DNA of 64,000 bases from Gnetum montanum (GCA_015680685.1 MNCI01001077.1:675037-739036), one strand, 5' to 3'; positions 22,561 to 33,090 are shown, counted from the stretch's first letter. Translations and numbers: made by a program. Notes: generated by a model not told the origin, from the sequence alone.

Positions 22561-23558
22561 CCACTGCCATGATCATCCATGAGCTTCATTGCATCACCCG
22601 TCATCAATTGCCCTTATCAGTACGGCTATCATCTACATACAGTGCTTGTCGTCCTTCAGCATCTCTGTGCCATCGGTAGCCGTGTAAGTCTAAGCTCATC
22701 TATTTACTTATGGTTTTTCTTGTCTCCTCGAAGTTTTGTTTGCAGGATGACACCCAGAATTTTTGCACAAGAATGCATTTCGTCACGAGCAGCAAGATAA
22801 GACAATGTTCAAAGCATACCCAGCGAGACTAAATCAAACCATTCACCAGTACATCCCCATTCATCGATGAATTCTCTATCCTTCACCAGTGCATTTTATT
22901 CAGCCACACCCTTGACACATCTAGTATAATCAAAACAACGAGCACACTGTGGCACACTACAAAACGTTACAGCAGTTGCGACACACAGCCTGACACCTGA
23001 GCATGAATACAAAAAAAAAATTGAGACCTCTGGCACTTTCCATACAAGCCCCAGGCAGGAAGGTAGTTGTCTCAAAACCAAGCATTCATGTCCAAATCGG
23101 TCAAGAAGCATCCAGTTGCATGGCTTTGGCTCCCCGCCAACAAGTTCCCTCTGAACATTAAACATGGGCCCTGTTCTCCCAAAGAATCTAATACACCCTC
23201 CCGTGGTTTTGACCTTGCCAACAAGTTCTCTTAAAAACTAACCAAGAGCCTTGTTCCCCCAAAGGATGCACATCGCGTGTCTGCACTCCGAGTTTGCTAA
23301 ATCCTGGCTATTGATAAGGATCAGCATGCCACATACCCAAGCATTCCTTGTTCACAACACAATTCCTCAAGTAGTCGTCACTCCCCACAATCTCTTCCCT
23401 TCCACCAGGTACAAATTTTCACTCACCAGATCCCATGTACTAGTGAACACAGTGCGATGACGTCTCGTCAAGTCGCAGCGGGCAATGTCTTCATCAAGTT
23501 GCTTGTGGTGTTTTGCACTTCTTTGTCGACGCTTCTCGGGTCGATTCCTCCAAGCATC
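22561..23558 (+). other. 3' untranslated region of element B, no gene seen
   Basis: Sequence between the repeats and the polypurine tract. It aligns in outline with 33090-34040 of element C (shared words such as CTTGCCAACAAGTTC, TTGCTTGTGGTGTTTTGCACT and TTGTCGACGCTTCTCGGG). No convincing reading frame is present. Confidence 0.6.
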
Positions 23559-23574
23559 AACAAAGAGCGGCCAA
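23559..23574 (+). other. Polypurine tract of element B
   Basis: AACAAAGAGCGGCCAA lies directly before the 3' LTR. C has AACAAAGAGGGGCCAA at 34040-34055, and A1 has AAAGAGGGATTAA on its minus strand. The purine run of C is purer, so one change has probably occurred in B. Confidence 0.75.
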
Positions 23575-24870
23575 TGAAACACCACAAAATTTAGAGCTCA
23601 GTATTTGTTAGACACCAAGAAGGACCTTGAGACCCACGAACGACATCGACTGCATGAGATGTGACATACGACAACCTTGGGGATCGAAACGCTTAATTTT
23701 CACTAAGTGTGCAGTACCAGCGTATATGCCCGGCGTATACGCCCAGCAGTACCAGCGTATACGCTCGGCATATACGCCCAGCAGTACCAGCGTATACGCG
23801 CAGTAGTACCAGTGTATACGCCCTACATGCACGCTTGACACTCCTAGCGTATACACCCTAGCATGGACATCCGGCCCACATGCCCGATGTACACGCCTTG
23901 ACTGTACGCCACAGATGCACACGCCCGATGATGAAGTCTCAATGACAGCATGTAGATAACACCAAAGAGCAACGATTGAAGCAAGTGGACATCCTTCAGC
24001 GTATACGCCCAGTGTATACGCCTGGCATCCTCCAGCATATATGCCCTACACCCCCAGCATATACGCCCTACATCCGCCAGCGTATATGCCCGGCGTATAC
24101 GCCCAGCGCAGCATCTCCACCCAAGTTCATACGCCCGCCTCATTCAGTGTATACGCCGCCTCACACGGCGTATACGCCCGACAGATGTAATATATTGTAT
24201 TTTTGTAAAGTGTGTGCACTCGGTCAACACGCCACATGTCTCCTAACCCGAGTCTAGCATAACAACCTGTATATAAACCTCGATTTCCCACTTCATAAAG
24301 GGCGGTTGGCAAAATCCCGGAGCACACCAGAGAACATTTACGCTGCGCACAAGAGTCGAAACCATCTTATGCTGGAGAGCCCTGTATGTTGTACACACAG
24401 TCTCTACGCTCCGCCTGTCTTGCGAACCAGCCGAGTCATTCCTGCATACGCCGTGGCTTTTTGTCCGCCTTGTGTCCCTCACAACTGTGTTAGACCGGTG
24501 CACTGTACTTTGACTCTGTAATACCATTGTTTACATTTGCAGGACAAGATTGTTTACATTTTATAGTTTTACATCAACTTGGCCCACGCATTCTGTTCAC
24601 GCTCGTTTACGCTCACGCTCTGTTCGCATTTGTTTTACGCCGTTTACGTTTGGTTCACGCTCGCTACATCGTTTACGCATAACCTAGCATATAGCACTTT
24701 GTGTACGCGTGGGAAAATCCTTGTCTGATCTACGTGCGGACCACCCAAGGTACTCTACCTTCGTGCATTCTAGCTCACCCTCAGGCACAGGCAGGGTCTT
24801 CTGTTCTCATCCTGCGATCTCATGGTCTCTGTTTCCTTCCAGCCAGAGACCGACGATTTCAGGCGGTACA
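23575..24870 (+). repeat. 3' LTR of element B
   Basis: It starts TGAAACACCACAAAATTTAG and ends AGGCGGTACA. The palindrome array lies at about 23718-24183 and has lost or gained some units relative to the 5' LTR. The TATA box is at 24269-24279. The right neighbour GGAAC is the second copy of the target site. Confidence 0.9.
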
Positions 24871-25145
24871 GGAACGAATTCCTCCTCGTTGCAATAAGCG
24901 AACTCGAAGCTACATTTTTCTTTAAGTTCATGTAAATAGAAGGGTAGGTTAGACTACACCTTTATACAAAGAAAACTATAATGCTCATGCTGCTGGGCTA
25001 GCCCCTCAGGTCCTCGATTTTGGATCCCGAGAGACCAGCATGCTTCTGGCATTGGATCCAACCATTGTTTGGCACCAGTAGTTCCTTGGACCGTGAAGGG
25101 CACCTTCGTGTTGGAGGCACCAACGGAAGTAGTGGCAGAAGCCAT
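24871..25145 (-). pseudogene. N-terminal part of gag of element A2
   Basis: The minus-strand frame begins at the ATG at 25145 (MASATTSVGASNTKVPF), matching MAFATTAVNTFNTEVPF of A1 at 51490. It goes on with VQGTTGAKQWLDPMPEA and HEHYSFLCIKV, a TAG, then SNLPFYLHELKEKCSFEFAYC, after which element B begins. The two halves of this gene are therefore 17.3 kb apart. Confidence 0.8.
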
Positions 25146-25385
25146 CATCAAGCAAGTGATTATGCAAAAAAATGCTAGAAAATGTAGAACAACAGAAGGA
25201 TTTAAGAAAAGACAAGATGTGGCTTTATGTCATGTAGGATCTCGAAGGGATCATCGAGGTGACCGACCTACACCACACAAGACGCAAACAACCTCAAAGG
25301 GTGTCATGTTTTGACCTATGCTGGCTAGGGTGCAAGATGCATGTAGGACTACTGTAAATAGAAGAGGCAAGTTAAATCACCATTC
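25146..25385 (-). repeat. Leader repeat unit of A2 next to gag
   Basis: It contains one copy of the leader unit, with TGGCTTTATGTCATGTAGGATC, GGGATCATCGAGGTGACCGA and AAACAACCTCAAAGGGTGTC. The array goes on after element C at 35250. The target-site copy AAAGG (25386-25390) follows. Confidence 0.7.
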
Positions 25386-25390
25386 AAAGG
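25386..25390. repeat. Left target-site duplication of element C (AAAGG)
   Basis: AAAGG precedes the TG start of C, and AAAGG (35245-35249) follows its CA end. The match is perfect. Joining the flanks gives a leader unit beginning AAAGGCTT, as in A1 (AAGGCTTTATG). Confidence 0.9.
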
Positions 25391-26547
25391 TGAAACACCA
25401 CAAAAATCTTTGAGTTTAGCATTTGTCTGACAAAAAGGAGATCCCCATGACCCACAGATGACTTTGGCTATATTTGAAGTCACACCGGACAATTTTGAGA
25501 ATCAAACACCTGGTTTTTACTAAGTGTTGTGCCAGCGTCTACGCCCAGCGTCTACACCCGACGCTCTACATACACGTCTCACGCACGCTCAGCAGGTGCA
25601 ACAGGAGCAAGAATTGAAGCAATTCGACGTTCAGCATCCATCAGCGTATACGCCCCGGCGTATACGCCAACATCTGCCCAGCGTCCACGCCCAGCGTATA
25701 TGCCCAGCGTATATGCCGGCCTGTTGTAGCGTATACGCCTAGCATATACCATGTTTCTAAATTGTAAACACCTGGTCTATACGCCACGTGTCTCCCAGTC
25801 TACTTTTCCCGGTAACCCTACCCATATAAATAGCCCATTTTTTCGCATTTTTAAGGTCAGAAAAATTTTACTAGAGCAGACCCAGAGCAATTACGCTGCA
25901 GAAACCCCTTTACGCTTACGCTTATGCTGGAAGTCCTGTACACCGAGCACAATCCGCGCTTCGTCTATTATGCCAACCAATTGCATCCCTGTGTCCACCG
26001 GGGCTCTACGTCCGCCTTGTGTCCCTACACGACTGCGTTAGACTGGTGCACAACATTTTGACTCTGTAATCCACTGTTTACGTTTGTTGCAAGTTCTTTT
26101 ACAGTTTTATGTTAATTTGGCCCATGCTTTGTTTATGCCTGTTTACGTTCACGCTCTGTTTGCGCCCGCATACGCCCACGGTTTACACCGTTTACGTTTG
26201 CTTACGCCCTACATCTATTTACGTTGTTTACGCTGTCCACACCTGTATACGCTTACGCTGTGCCTATATTTGTTTACATTGTTTACGCCCTACTCTGTTT
26301 ACGTCCTTTACGCTTATGCTCTGTCTACGCCTGTTTCACTGTTTACGCTCCGTTTACGCATAACCCAGTGTATAACACTTCGATGGCGCTTGGGGAAACC
26401 CTTGGCGCGTGCGGACCACCCAAGGTACCCTACCCTCGTGCATTCCAGCACGCCCTCAGGCGAAGGTGGGGTCTTCTGTGCTCACCCTGCTATCCCGCGG
26501 TCTCTGTTTCCCGTTCCAGCCGGGGACTGACGATTTCAAGCGGTACA
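25391..26547 (+). repeat. 5' LTR of element C
   Basis: It starts TGAAACACCACAAAAATC and ends CGGTACA. It has a short GCGTATACGC array (about 25646-25747) upstream of a TATA box (CCATATAAATAG, about 25823-25833), then a long half rich in TTTACGC. It is related to but clearly distinct from the B LTR. Its partner lies at 34056-35244. Confidence 0.9.
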
Positions 26548-26551
26548 AAAT

Positions 26552-26569
26552 TTGGTGCTAGAAGGAGGG
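26552..26569 (+). other. Primer binding site of element C
   Basis: TTGGTGCTAGAAGGAGGG lies four bases after the LTR end and is identical to the site of B. Confidence 0.8.
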
Positions 26570-26842
26570 CCTCCGCTTAAACAGTTTGACTACATGCTCC
26601 TCAGCATCTACGCTTATCAGCGTTCTCGCTGCCCCGTTGTCTACACTTTCGATTCTTCAGCGTATACGCTACACATAAACCCTAGCGTATACGCTGCACA
26701 CTTACACCAGCATTTACGCTACATACTTACGCTAGCGTTTACGCTGCATACTTATGCTGGCGTTTACGCTGCATACTTACACCGGTCGCATAGACTACGT
26801 TATCCAGTACATCAATCTCGCACACTCAAAACGTCTATCATC
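26570..26842 (+). other. Leader of element C, no gene seen
   Basis: Short leader with several GCGTATACGCT or GCGTTTACGCT words spaced about 25-30 bp apart (26650-26790). A long open frame runs across it into gag, but the gag start is placed at the ATG at 26843 because the sequence before it is repetitive and not conserved as protein in B. Confidence 0.6.
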
Positions 26843-29620
26843 ATGAATCCCATAAACATCACCGCTGCTACTACCCAGAACGTTAAGATCTCAGACACAA
26901 CGGCTGCCCAGCAATCTATCACACAACATATGGGAGGGCAATCCACAGTGGGGCCCCGTCAGTCATTGAGGTTGCAACGGAGAGACCTTGCTGCCAACGT
27001 TATAATCCAAGATGAGTATAACTTCATTTGCATTAAGATGCAAGCCGGCCTGGTAGTTGATCAGGCTGAAATGGAAGTAAAAAGGCAATTTGAAATCTTT
27101 TACAGAGGGGGATACAAATTTATCCCTTCCCCATACGATGTAATCCCCATTCCAGAACAATTCTCGGAACTCTTTACGCAGCTCCTTCTGCACAGGAGCC
27201 AATCGCTAGACCAAATTACGGCAGATCCACAACGGGACGAAGAGGATGAATTCACTACCCAATCTGAGCATGAAGACTCCTACCATACTCTTAGTCCACA
27301 TAACCACATGAACCCCATCTTTAACCCAGATGCAGGGGAGGTCATACCCCTCCAACCCCCTAACTCTGCCCACACTCAAGTGCCGTTACAAGAAACATCC
27401 GCGTCAGCCCAGGTCCCTCCCCAGGGCAACCCTTTGCCCAACTCCTTCCCTTTTACAGCTGTGGGTTCATCCTCACAAGCACCACCACCTCACAGTAACA
27501 TGGGAGTGACATTCCAATCCCAAGTGGTAAGAATGCCACATGTTATACCCATGTTCACATCTGCCCACTACATCCCACATGTCCAAACGCACACACCCCC
27601 TTTCACTACCGTAACCCAACAAGGAGCCCCCTCATACAACATGGCCGGACAATGGCCGATGATAGGCACGACGTCGCAGCAGATCTCCCACCACTATGTA
27701 CCACCCCATACATTGCCACCAGCTCATGTGCCCCAGGCACAGCCGCGACCACAGCAGCAACAGCCTCCTCTTTATAGTGTATTGCCCCTAGTGCCACCTA
27801 CTGTACACTTCCCACAAACGCAACCACCAACAATGCAACTTTTAGCCTTTCAATCCACTATTCAACAGTCTAACTCATACAGCGTGCCACAAGCCCAAAC
27901 CGCCATGCTCCCAAACACTCAGGATTGGGCAGATGCTAAAAGAATGATGTAGGAATTAACCGACGAGGTAAAACGCCTCAAGACAGCCGCTGACGGGGAG
28001 TTGAAGGTAGTAGACTTCTATAGCGATGACCCCATCAGCTCTTTCGTCCCGCTTTTAACTCTGCCCAAAGGAGTCTCCCTACCTACGCTAACCAAGTACA
28101 ATGGGAAGACAGATCCTAACGTGCATTTAATAACGTTCAGGTTAGAGTGCGCACTGCTACAAGCATGGCCCCATGCAATTCTTCGCGTGTTTCCCATGTC
28201 CCTCTCGGGGAGAGCACTCGATTGGTATAGGGCGCTCCCAAGAAACTCTGTTTCCTCCTTGGAGAACCTACTACACCAATACGTGACCAGGTTCAAATAT
28301 AACCTGAAACCTGAGGCCACACTAGACAGCCTCATTCAGGTCAAGCAGACACCGCTTGAACTGGTCCAGAAATTTATCCAGAGGTGGAGCGCAGCCCTCA
28401 ATGAGCTGCACGAGGAAATATCCTAGACATACCAGCTCACTATTTTGAAAGGGGCCATCAACGATTTCTTTAAATCCAAGTTGTACTATCTAAACGCGCG
28501 TAATCTCAACCAAGCCTTTGAGCAAATTAAAAATATAGAAGAGGCAGCCCAAAACAGCAACGACTCGGCCTAAATAGCCTTTAAAAATCAACATGCTAAA
28601 AAAGATAAAGAAAAGGCTAAAATGACCATAGCATTGATAGCAGGGGCACAACAACCAAATAGGCCGCCGCAAACCCCTACTAATTACAACGAACCAACTC
28701 CAACGATTGTACAAGAATCATCGTCACAGAATAATCTAGCGAACCGCACACGCAATTTTGATAGGAAAGAACCCTCTCAATATACACCCTCGCCCATGAA
28801 GCCATCCCTGCTTTTTGATCAGCTCCTAAAGGCTGGTTTAATGCAGTATAAACAGTTGTCCCCAACGGCCATCCAAAGACATGATCGGTTCTATCAACTC
28901 ATACAGAACCCAAGCCTGGCAACTCCAGATGAGCCGCCCGTGTCCAAAGGATTCAGGATGGATTGCTTCTGCGACTATCACCAAAGAAACGGGCATGGAA
29001 CGGATTACTGCTTCACTCTGAAGTAGGACATCCAAAAGATGATTGACGATGGTAAGATCACCTTCGACGGGGCCAACCCCGTCCAACCGAAAAACCAGAC
29101 CATGGGGGTGTACAAAGACCCCCTGAACGCTAAAGAGACACCGTACGTAATTACCTCAATCTATTGTGATGATGACTCTAGCACACCCTGCATCAACACC
29201 GTCCATCCCGAAAACAAACAGGAAACATCTAACAAACCATTCGTGGTTCAGATTCCCCTCGCTAACTCTACACCTCAATCACCTCACGCCTCGCAGCAGC
29301 CATTCGTAATCCGGGTGCCCTCCACAATACCCACCTCTGACGTCAGCACACGCTGACAACCATACATAGTGCGCATCCCTCCAGCTAACCCCGCAGGTAC
29401 TCCAACCCCTCACGCTCGGCCTACCCCTTTCGTAGTTCGGGTACCACCTGCCGTTGCAATGACAGAGGCCCAGCCTCTGCCAAGACCAGCCCCATACGTT
29501 GTTAGGCTACCGGTGCAAACTCCTGCCCAATCGTATGCACAACCCCGTCCTGATCCCTATGTCGTAAAAATCCCTGGGCAATCCCAAAACCTTCATATTA
29601 GCTTGACACTTGGCAGTTGA
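26843..29620 (+). pseudogene. gag of element C
   Basis: This is the best-preserved gag in the window. It starts MNPINITAATTQN. Next come RQSLRLQRRDLAANVIIQD, the VKRQFEIFYRGGYKF region, an acidic stretch, and a long Pro/Gln-rich part (27350-27850). The capsid-like domain (28000-28560) holds LPTLTKYNGKTDPN, ALDWYRALP and FKSKLYYLN. A basic segment and an intact zinc knuckle follow, with FCDYHQRNGHGTDYC near 28970-29014 (C-x2-H-x4-H-x4-C). The linker then carries six copies of P-[FY]-[VI]-[VI]-[RQK]-[IV]-P between about 29235 and 29575. Only a few stops occur: TAG at 27950, 28424 and 29024, TAA at 28571, and TGA at 29354. The frame runs out at about 29618, and the next sequence is antisense-gene intron, so PRO is deleted. 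Confidence 0.85.
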
Positions 29621-30550
29621 CCAAACCAAACACGACATTTAGGAAACATTGCCACTTACTTCCAGTGTTGGACTTTGAGGTTTCGCCCAGATCAGAAGCA
29701 GATGGGAAAATTGGTCCATTAGGGGCCCAGTCGGCATGCAACAAGCCATGCGCGGCGCATTGTTCAAACGCCTTTCAAAATCTCTTGGGGAAGTTCTTAA
29801 TGGCGTCCCTAGTGTGGGCCAAAATGGTCCTGCGAAGGGTGGGACCCACCTTGAACACTTCCATAGCAGTACGCGCCAATCCAATCCCATCGTTGCCCGC
29901 GTAGGCCCCATCTGGCGTAACTTTTGGCCTGCGGGAAGGCAAAAACATGTGTCGAAACGAGAGTAAGTATTTGAATGTGAAAAAGAGAGGAACAACCAAA
30001 GCTAAGACGAAATTACCTTTCCACCCAGTATACTGTGCCGGGGGGATTCTGAAACAAAGTGTGCGCGTGGCCAGCTAAGAACAATGTGTTGTTGATATAG
30101 TGGGGCCCCCACGGCAGCTGGTCCCACACACGTGTCAATGGATGGACAGACCTCGGACAATCAGGGGGAACACCCTCAGCGACAAGCGGCCCTTCATCAA
30201 TATCCTCCATAAATATTCTGATGCCCTCCGCCGCGCCAGGAAACATGGCCTCAATGATGCTCCGTGCCACATCCTCGCCTAGGTGAGATCAAACCACGAC
30301 ATTGAAATGGTCTAGCAAGAAGGCCAGAAATTTGCAGGCCCCGTCCCGGAACCAGACCCCATTGTGCTCAACGACCAAATTTGGGGTCGGGTCACCACCC
30401 TCCAAAGGACCAAACCATGTCAAAACCCCAACTAACTCAATCATTAGAAGGGGAGGCTCAATGTCTCTGCAAGCCATTGAAACAACACCAAAGATCAATA
30501 CTGAAAACGTCATTTTGGAAATTAGATATTCGCACAAAATTTTTCTAACT

Positions 30551-30913
30551 GTTACACTCGGCGTATACGCTGGGCATAGGAAAAACAGTTACGCTCGGCG
30601 TATACACTGGGCGTATGAAAACAGTTACGCTCGGCATATACGCTGGGCGTACGAAAGCAGTTATGCTCGGCATATACGCTGGGCGTAGGAAAAACAGTTA
30701 CGCCCAACGTATACGCTGGGCATACGAAAACAGTTACGCTCGGCATATACGCTGGGCGTACGAAAGTAGTTACGCTCAGCGTATACGTTGGGCGTAGGAA
30801 AAATAGTTACGCCCGGTGTATATGCTGGGCGTACGAAAATAGTTATGCCCGGCGTATACGCTGGGCGTACGAAAGCAGTTATGCTCGGCGTATACGCTGG
30901 GCGTAGAAACTGC
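30551..30913. repeat. 36-bp tandem array with a three-unit higher-order period, in intron 1 of the antisense gene of C
   Basis: Ten units start GTTACGCTCG and contain GCGTATACGCTGGGCGTA, followed by a purine tail. Unit lengths are 37, 36, 36, 37, 36, 36, 37, 36, 36 and 36. The tails cycle as AAAAACA, AAAACA, AAAGCA, so a 109-bp block of three units is repeated three times. The palindrome is kept in most units, with CpG-decay variants. Confidence 0.9.
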
Positions 30914-31152
30914 ATACCAAAAACTATCTACGCCATGCATAATACAAAAATTTATGCCGAATAGACTTACGCTGTGAAGTATCCGACTTACGCTTGGCGT
31001 ATACGCTGAGCGTATACACCGAAAATTGTCTACGCTGATATATTACTCTAAACCCTTCATGCTTGGCGTATACGCCGAAACCCTACGCTAACTGTCTACG
31101 CTACAAAGAAAATAGACACTAAAAATCAACGAAAACAGAGTCAAAGGCCTAC
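30914..31152. other. Rest of intron 1 of the antisense gene of C
   Basis: It contains further single GCGTATACGC words (about 30992-31075) and the donor side of intron 1. No gene is seen here. Confidence 0.5.
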
Positions 31153-31463
31153 CTGCCAGAAGATCCGGGCCATGTGGGGACGCTTGGGCGGGGTAGACAC
31201 TGCAGCATCGCCTCACTCTCCTCCGCAAACGTCAGTTCGGGTCCTTTATGTCCTCAGACTACTATTTCTTTACCTCTGCCCATCTCGGCGTCTACACCGT
31301 GGCTCATTTGGTCGGCGTCTACGCTGTGGTTTGCGTGCGTTGTAAACAGGGGTTTTCTCTCGGCGTCTACGCTGGGGTTTCGCTCAGCGTCTACGCTGGG
31401 ATTTTGCTCGCAGTTTATGCTCACGCTCTGAAAGTCAAATGAAAAAATGATGCCCCTGCTCCC

Positions 31464-31473
31464 CTTTTATAGC
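31464..31473 (-). promoter_or_regulatory. TATA box of the antisense gene of C
   Basis: Minus-strand CGCTATAAAAGGGG lies about 180 bp upstream of the ATG at 31283. The position relative to exon 1 and to the GACGCTGATGCCGCC repeat is the same as in B. Confidence 0.65.
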
Positions 31474-31624
31474 GCGTTGACACTGACGCTGATGCCGCCG
31501 CCGCCGCCACCACTTTTCCATTTTTCTTGCTTTTTGTCTCATTTTTCGTGCTTTTTCGAATTTGCTTTGAATTTTTCAAAAAAGATATAAAATTTACACA
31601 CATAAACCATATAAGACACAAATT

Positions 31625-31705
31625 TTGGCATTAAACTACCGTCCATTGCCTGGTAAGGCATTAAACTGCCGTCCATTGCCCGGTAAGGCATTAAACTGCC
31701 GTTCC
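31625..31705 (+). repeat. Pre-RT TAAACT repeats of C
   Basis: Three near-identical units of about 30 bp each include GGCATTAAACTRCCGTCCAT and GCCYGGTAA. They lie between the antisense promoter and the RT reading frame. Confidence 0.85.
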
Positions 31706-31739
31706 ACTGTCATGTTAATCCATTTTCATACATGCACAC

Positions 31740-32779
31740 TAAAGATTGCCACAAGACCTAAAACGACCTCCGCTATCTTACCAGGCTCTCCATTTATTGA
31801 CAGGAACTTGTCTAATGGATTGCAAGCGCTTAACCAAGCCGTTGGTCATTGATGGACCATATGGCGCGATTGAAAGGAATATCGATGTGAATCTCGTCTA
31901 TGCGAGCTCATCAGCAAATGACACAACAATAGCTTCAACATAGTAGACGGTCAACGAATATGAGGGAATGACAAAGTCCCTCGACATTGAAGCTGAAAAA
32001 ATCACTGAAGATCCTTTAACCGAAACTCCCATCACCATGCCCGATGGGGAAATTAAAATTCTAAAGTTGAGTGCATTACTAGAACCACGTCTAGCTAAAG
32101 ATATCGGAAACGTACTTAGGGACAACATGAAAGCATTTGCGTGGTCTTATACAAACATGCCCGGATTAGACCCTCATATCGTCCAGCACAACATCATCCT
32201 TGATCCAAAACTAAGGCTAGTAAAACAGAAAGCACGAAAGGTCAAACCCGAGGTGGCATTGGCAGTTCGTAGTGAGATTACCAAGATCTACCAAGCTGGT
32301 TTCATTAGGGCTGTCGATTACGCCGAATGGGTATCAAACATGGTTATAGTCCTAAAGAAGAACGGAAACATCCGCCTGTGCATTGACTTCCGGGACCTTA
32401 ACGTAGCAACCATAAAGGATGACTTCCCCTTACCTAGCATTGATCAACTAGTTGACTCAACTGCTGGGCACGCCCTCTTATCCTTTATGGATGGGTTCTT
32501 GGGATATAACTAGATACGTATTAATCTAGAACACCAGCTCCGAACCACTTTCATGACACCTTGGGGAACCTTTTGTTACACAATGATGCCTTTTGGTCTC
32601 AAGAACGCTGGGGCCACATATCAAAGGACGATGACATATATTTTCAGCGATTACATCTTACACTCGCTCAATTATTATGTAGATGACATAGTGGTTAAAT
32701 CAAAATCGTCAGAACAACACGTACAGGATCTTGACTTAGTATTAAAACGTTGTCTAAAATACGAACTAAGGCTTAACCC
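31740..32779 (+). pseudogene. Reverse transcriptase of element C (3' truncated)
   Basis: The frame is open from 31968 to 32511, then 32553 to about 32785. It holds the N-terminal linker (PITMPDGEIKILKLS), EWVSNMVIVLKKNGNIRLC, FRDLN, the palm motif FMDGFLGYN (catalytic Asp kept), MMPFGLKNAGATYQR and the YVDD box. It stops being RT after YELRLNP and passes straight into the post-integrase repeat. The thumb, both RNase H domains and the integrase are therefore deleted. A TAG after FLGYN also interrupts it. The region before 31968 has stops but aligns with the matching segment of B. Confidence 0.85.
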
Positions 32780-33090
32780 CAGAATAGTCCTGGAATCATG
32801 ACTATAAAATGATACCACAGAATAGTCCTGGAATCATGACTATAAACTGATACCACAGAATAGTCCTGGAATCACGACTAAAAATCGATACCACAGAATA
32901 GTACAGGATTATGACTTTAAACTAACACCACGGAGTCCACTAAGACTATAAACTAGCTCGTCTCTTCATGGTCCGCTAAGACTAAAAACTGGCAACGTAA
33001 CGTCTGCCACGACGCTAAACAGGCAATGTCCAACGGATTACGACACAAAACTAACCCATAATAGTCTGCTAAGACTATAAAATGGCATGT
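32780..33090 (+). repeat. Post-integrase repeats of C
   Basis: Four copies of a unit of about 38 bp, made of AGAATAGTCCTGGAATCATG and ACTATAAACTGATACCAC, are followed by shorter TAAACT units as in B. The first copy is joined to the RT break, so a repeat unit may have guided the deletion. Confidence 0.85.

Larger units (their letters stand above)
7564..24870 (+). mobile_element. Element B: full-length Tat/Ogre-type Ty3/gypsy element with an antisense gene
   Basis: The element starts TGAAACACC and ends GGTACA, flanked by a near-perfect 5-bp duplication. In order it holds: 5' LTR, PBS, gag, PRO, an antisense multi-exon gene on the minus strand, RT, RNase H, archaeal-type RNase H, integrase, an N gap, short repeats, a polypurine tract and the 3' LTR. 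It is inserted in gag of A2. By eye the first 120 bases of the two LTRs differ at about five places, so it is not recent. It is the most complete copy in the window, but it is inactive through stops, a frameshift in gag and lost catalytic residues in RT and aRNH. Confidence 0.9.
29660..31283 (-). pseudogene. Antisense gene of element C, exons 1-3 only
   Basis: The promoter and N-terminal third of the antisense gene are kept. Exon 1 is 31283-31153 (131 bp, starts MGRGKEIVV), exon 2 is 30466-30017 (450 bp), and exon 3 is 29928-29660 (269 bp). Exons 1 and 2 have exactly the lengths of the B copy. The codon split over intron 1 is AG|A, giving Arg as in B (AG|G). Exon 2 has the shared motif VWFRDGACKFLAFLLDHF and a conserved IDEGPLVAEGV region. 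Exon 3 starts RPKVTPDGAYAGNDGIGLA and ends at a GTAAGT donor. Beyond intron 3 the gene is fused to gag by deletion. Stops (TGA near 29790, another after exon 2 DHFNVVV) break it. Confidence 0.8.

Noticed and set aside
26552-26842. gag of C starting at the upstream ATG at 26552
   Set aside because: That ATG lies in the PBS, and the added N-terminus is leader repeat sequence not conserved in B. The ATG at 26843 matches the B start.
30551-30913. CRISPR-like array
   Set aside because: Units are contiguous, with no unique spacers, and the sequence is clearly a plant nuclear retrotransposon. It is a tandem repeat.
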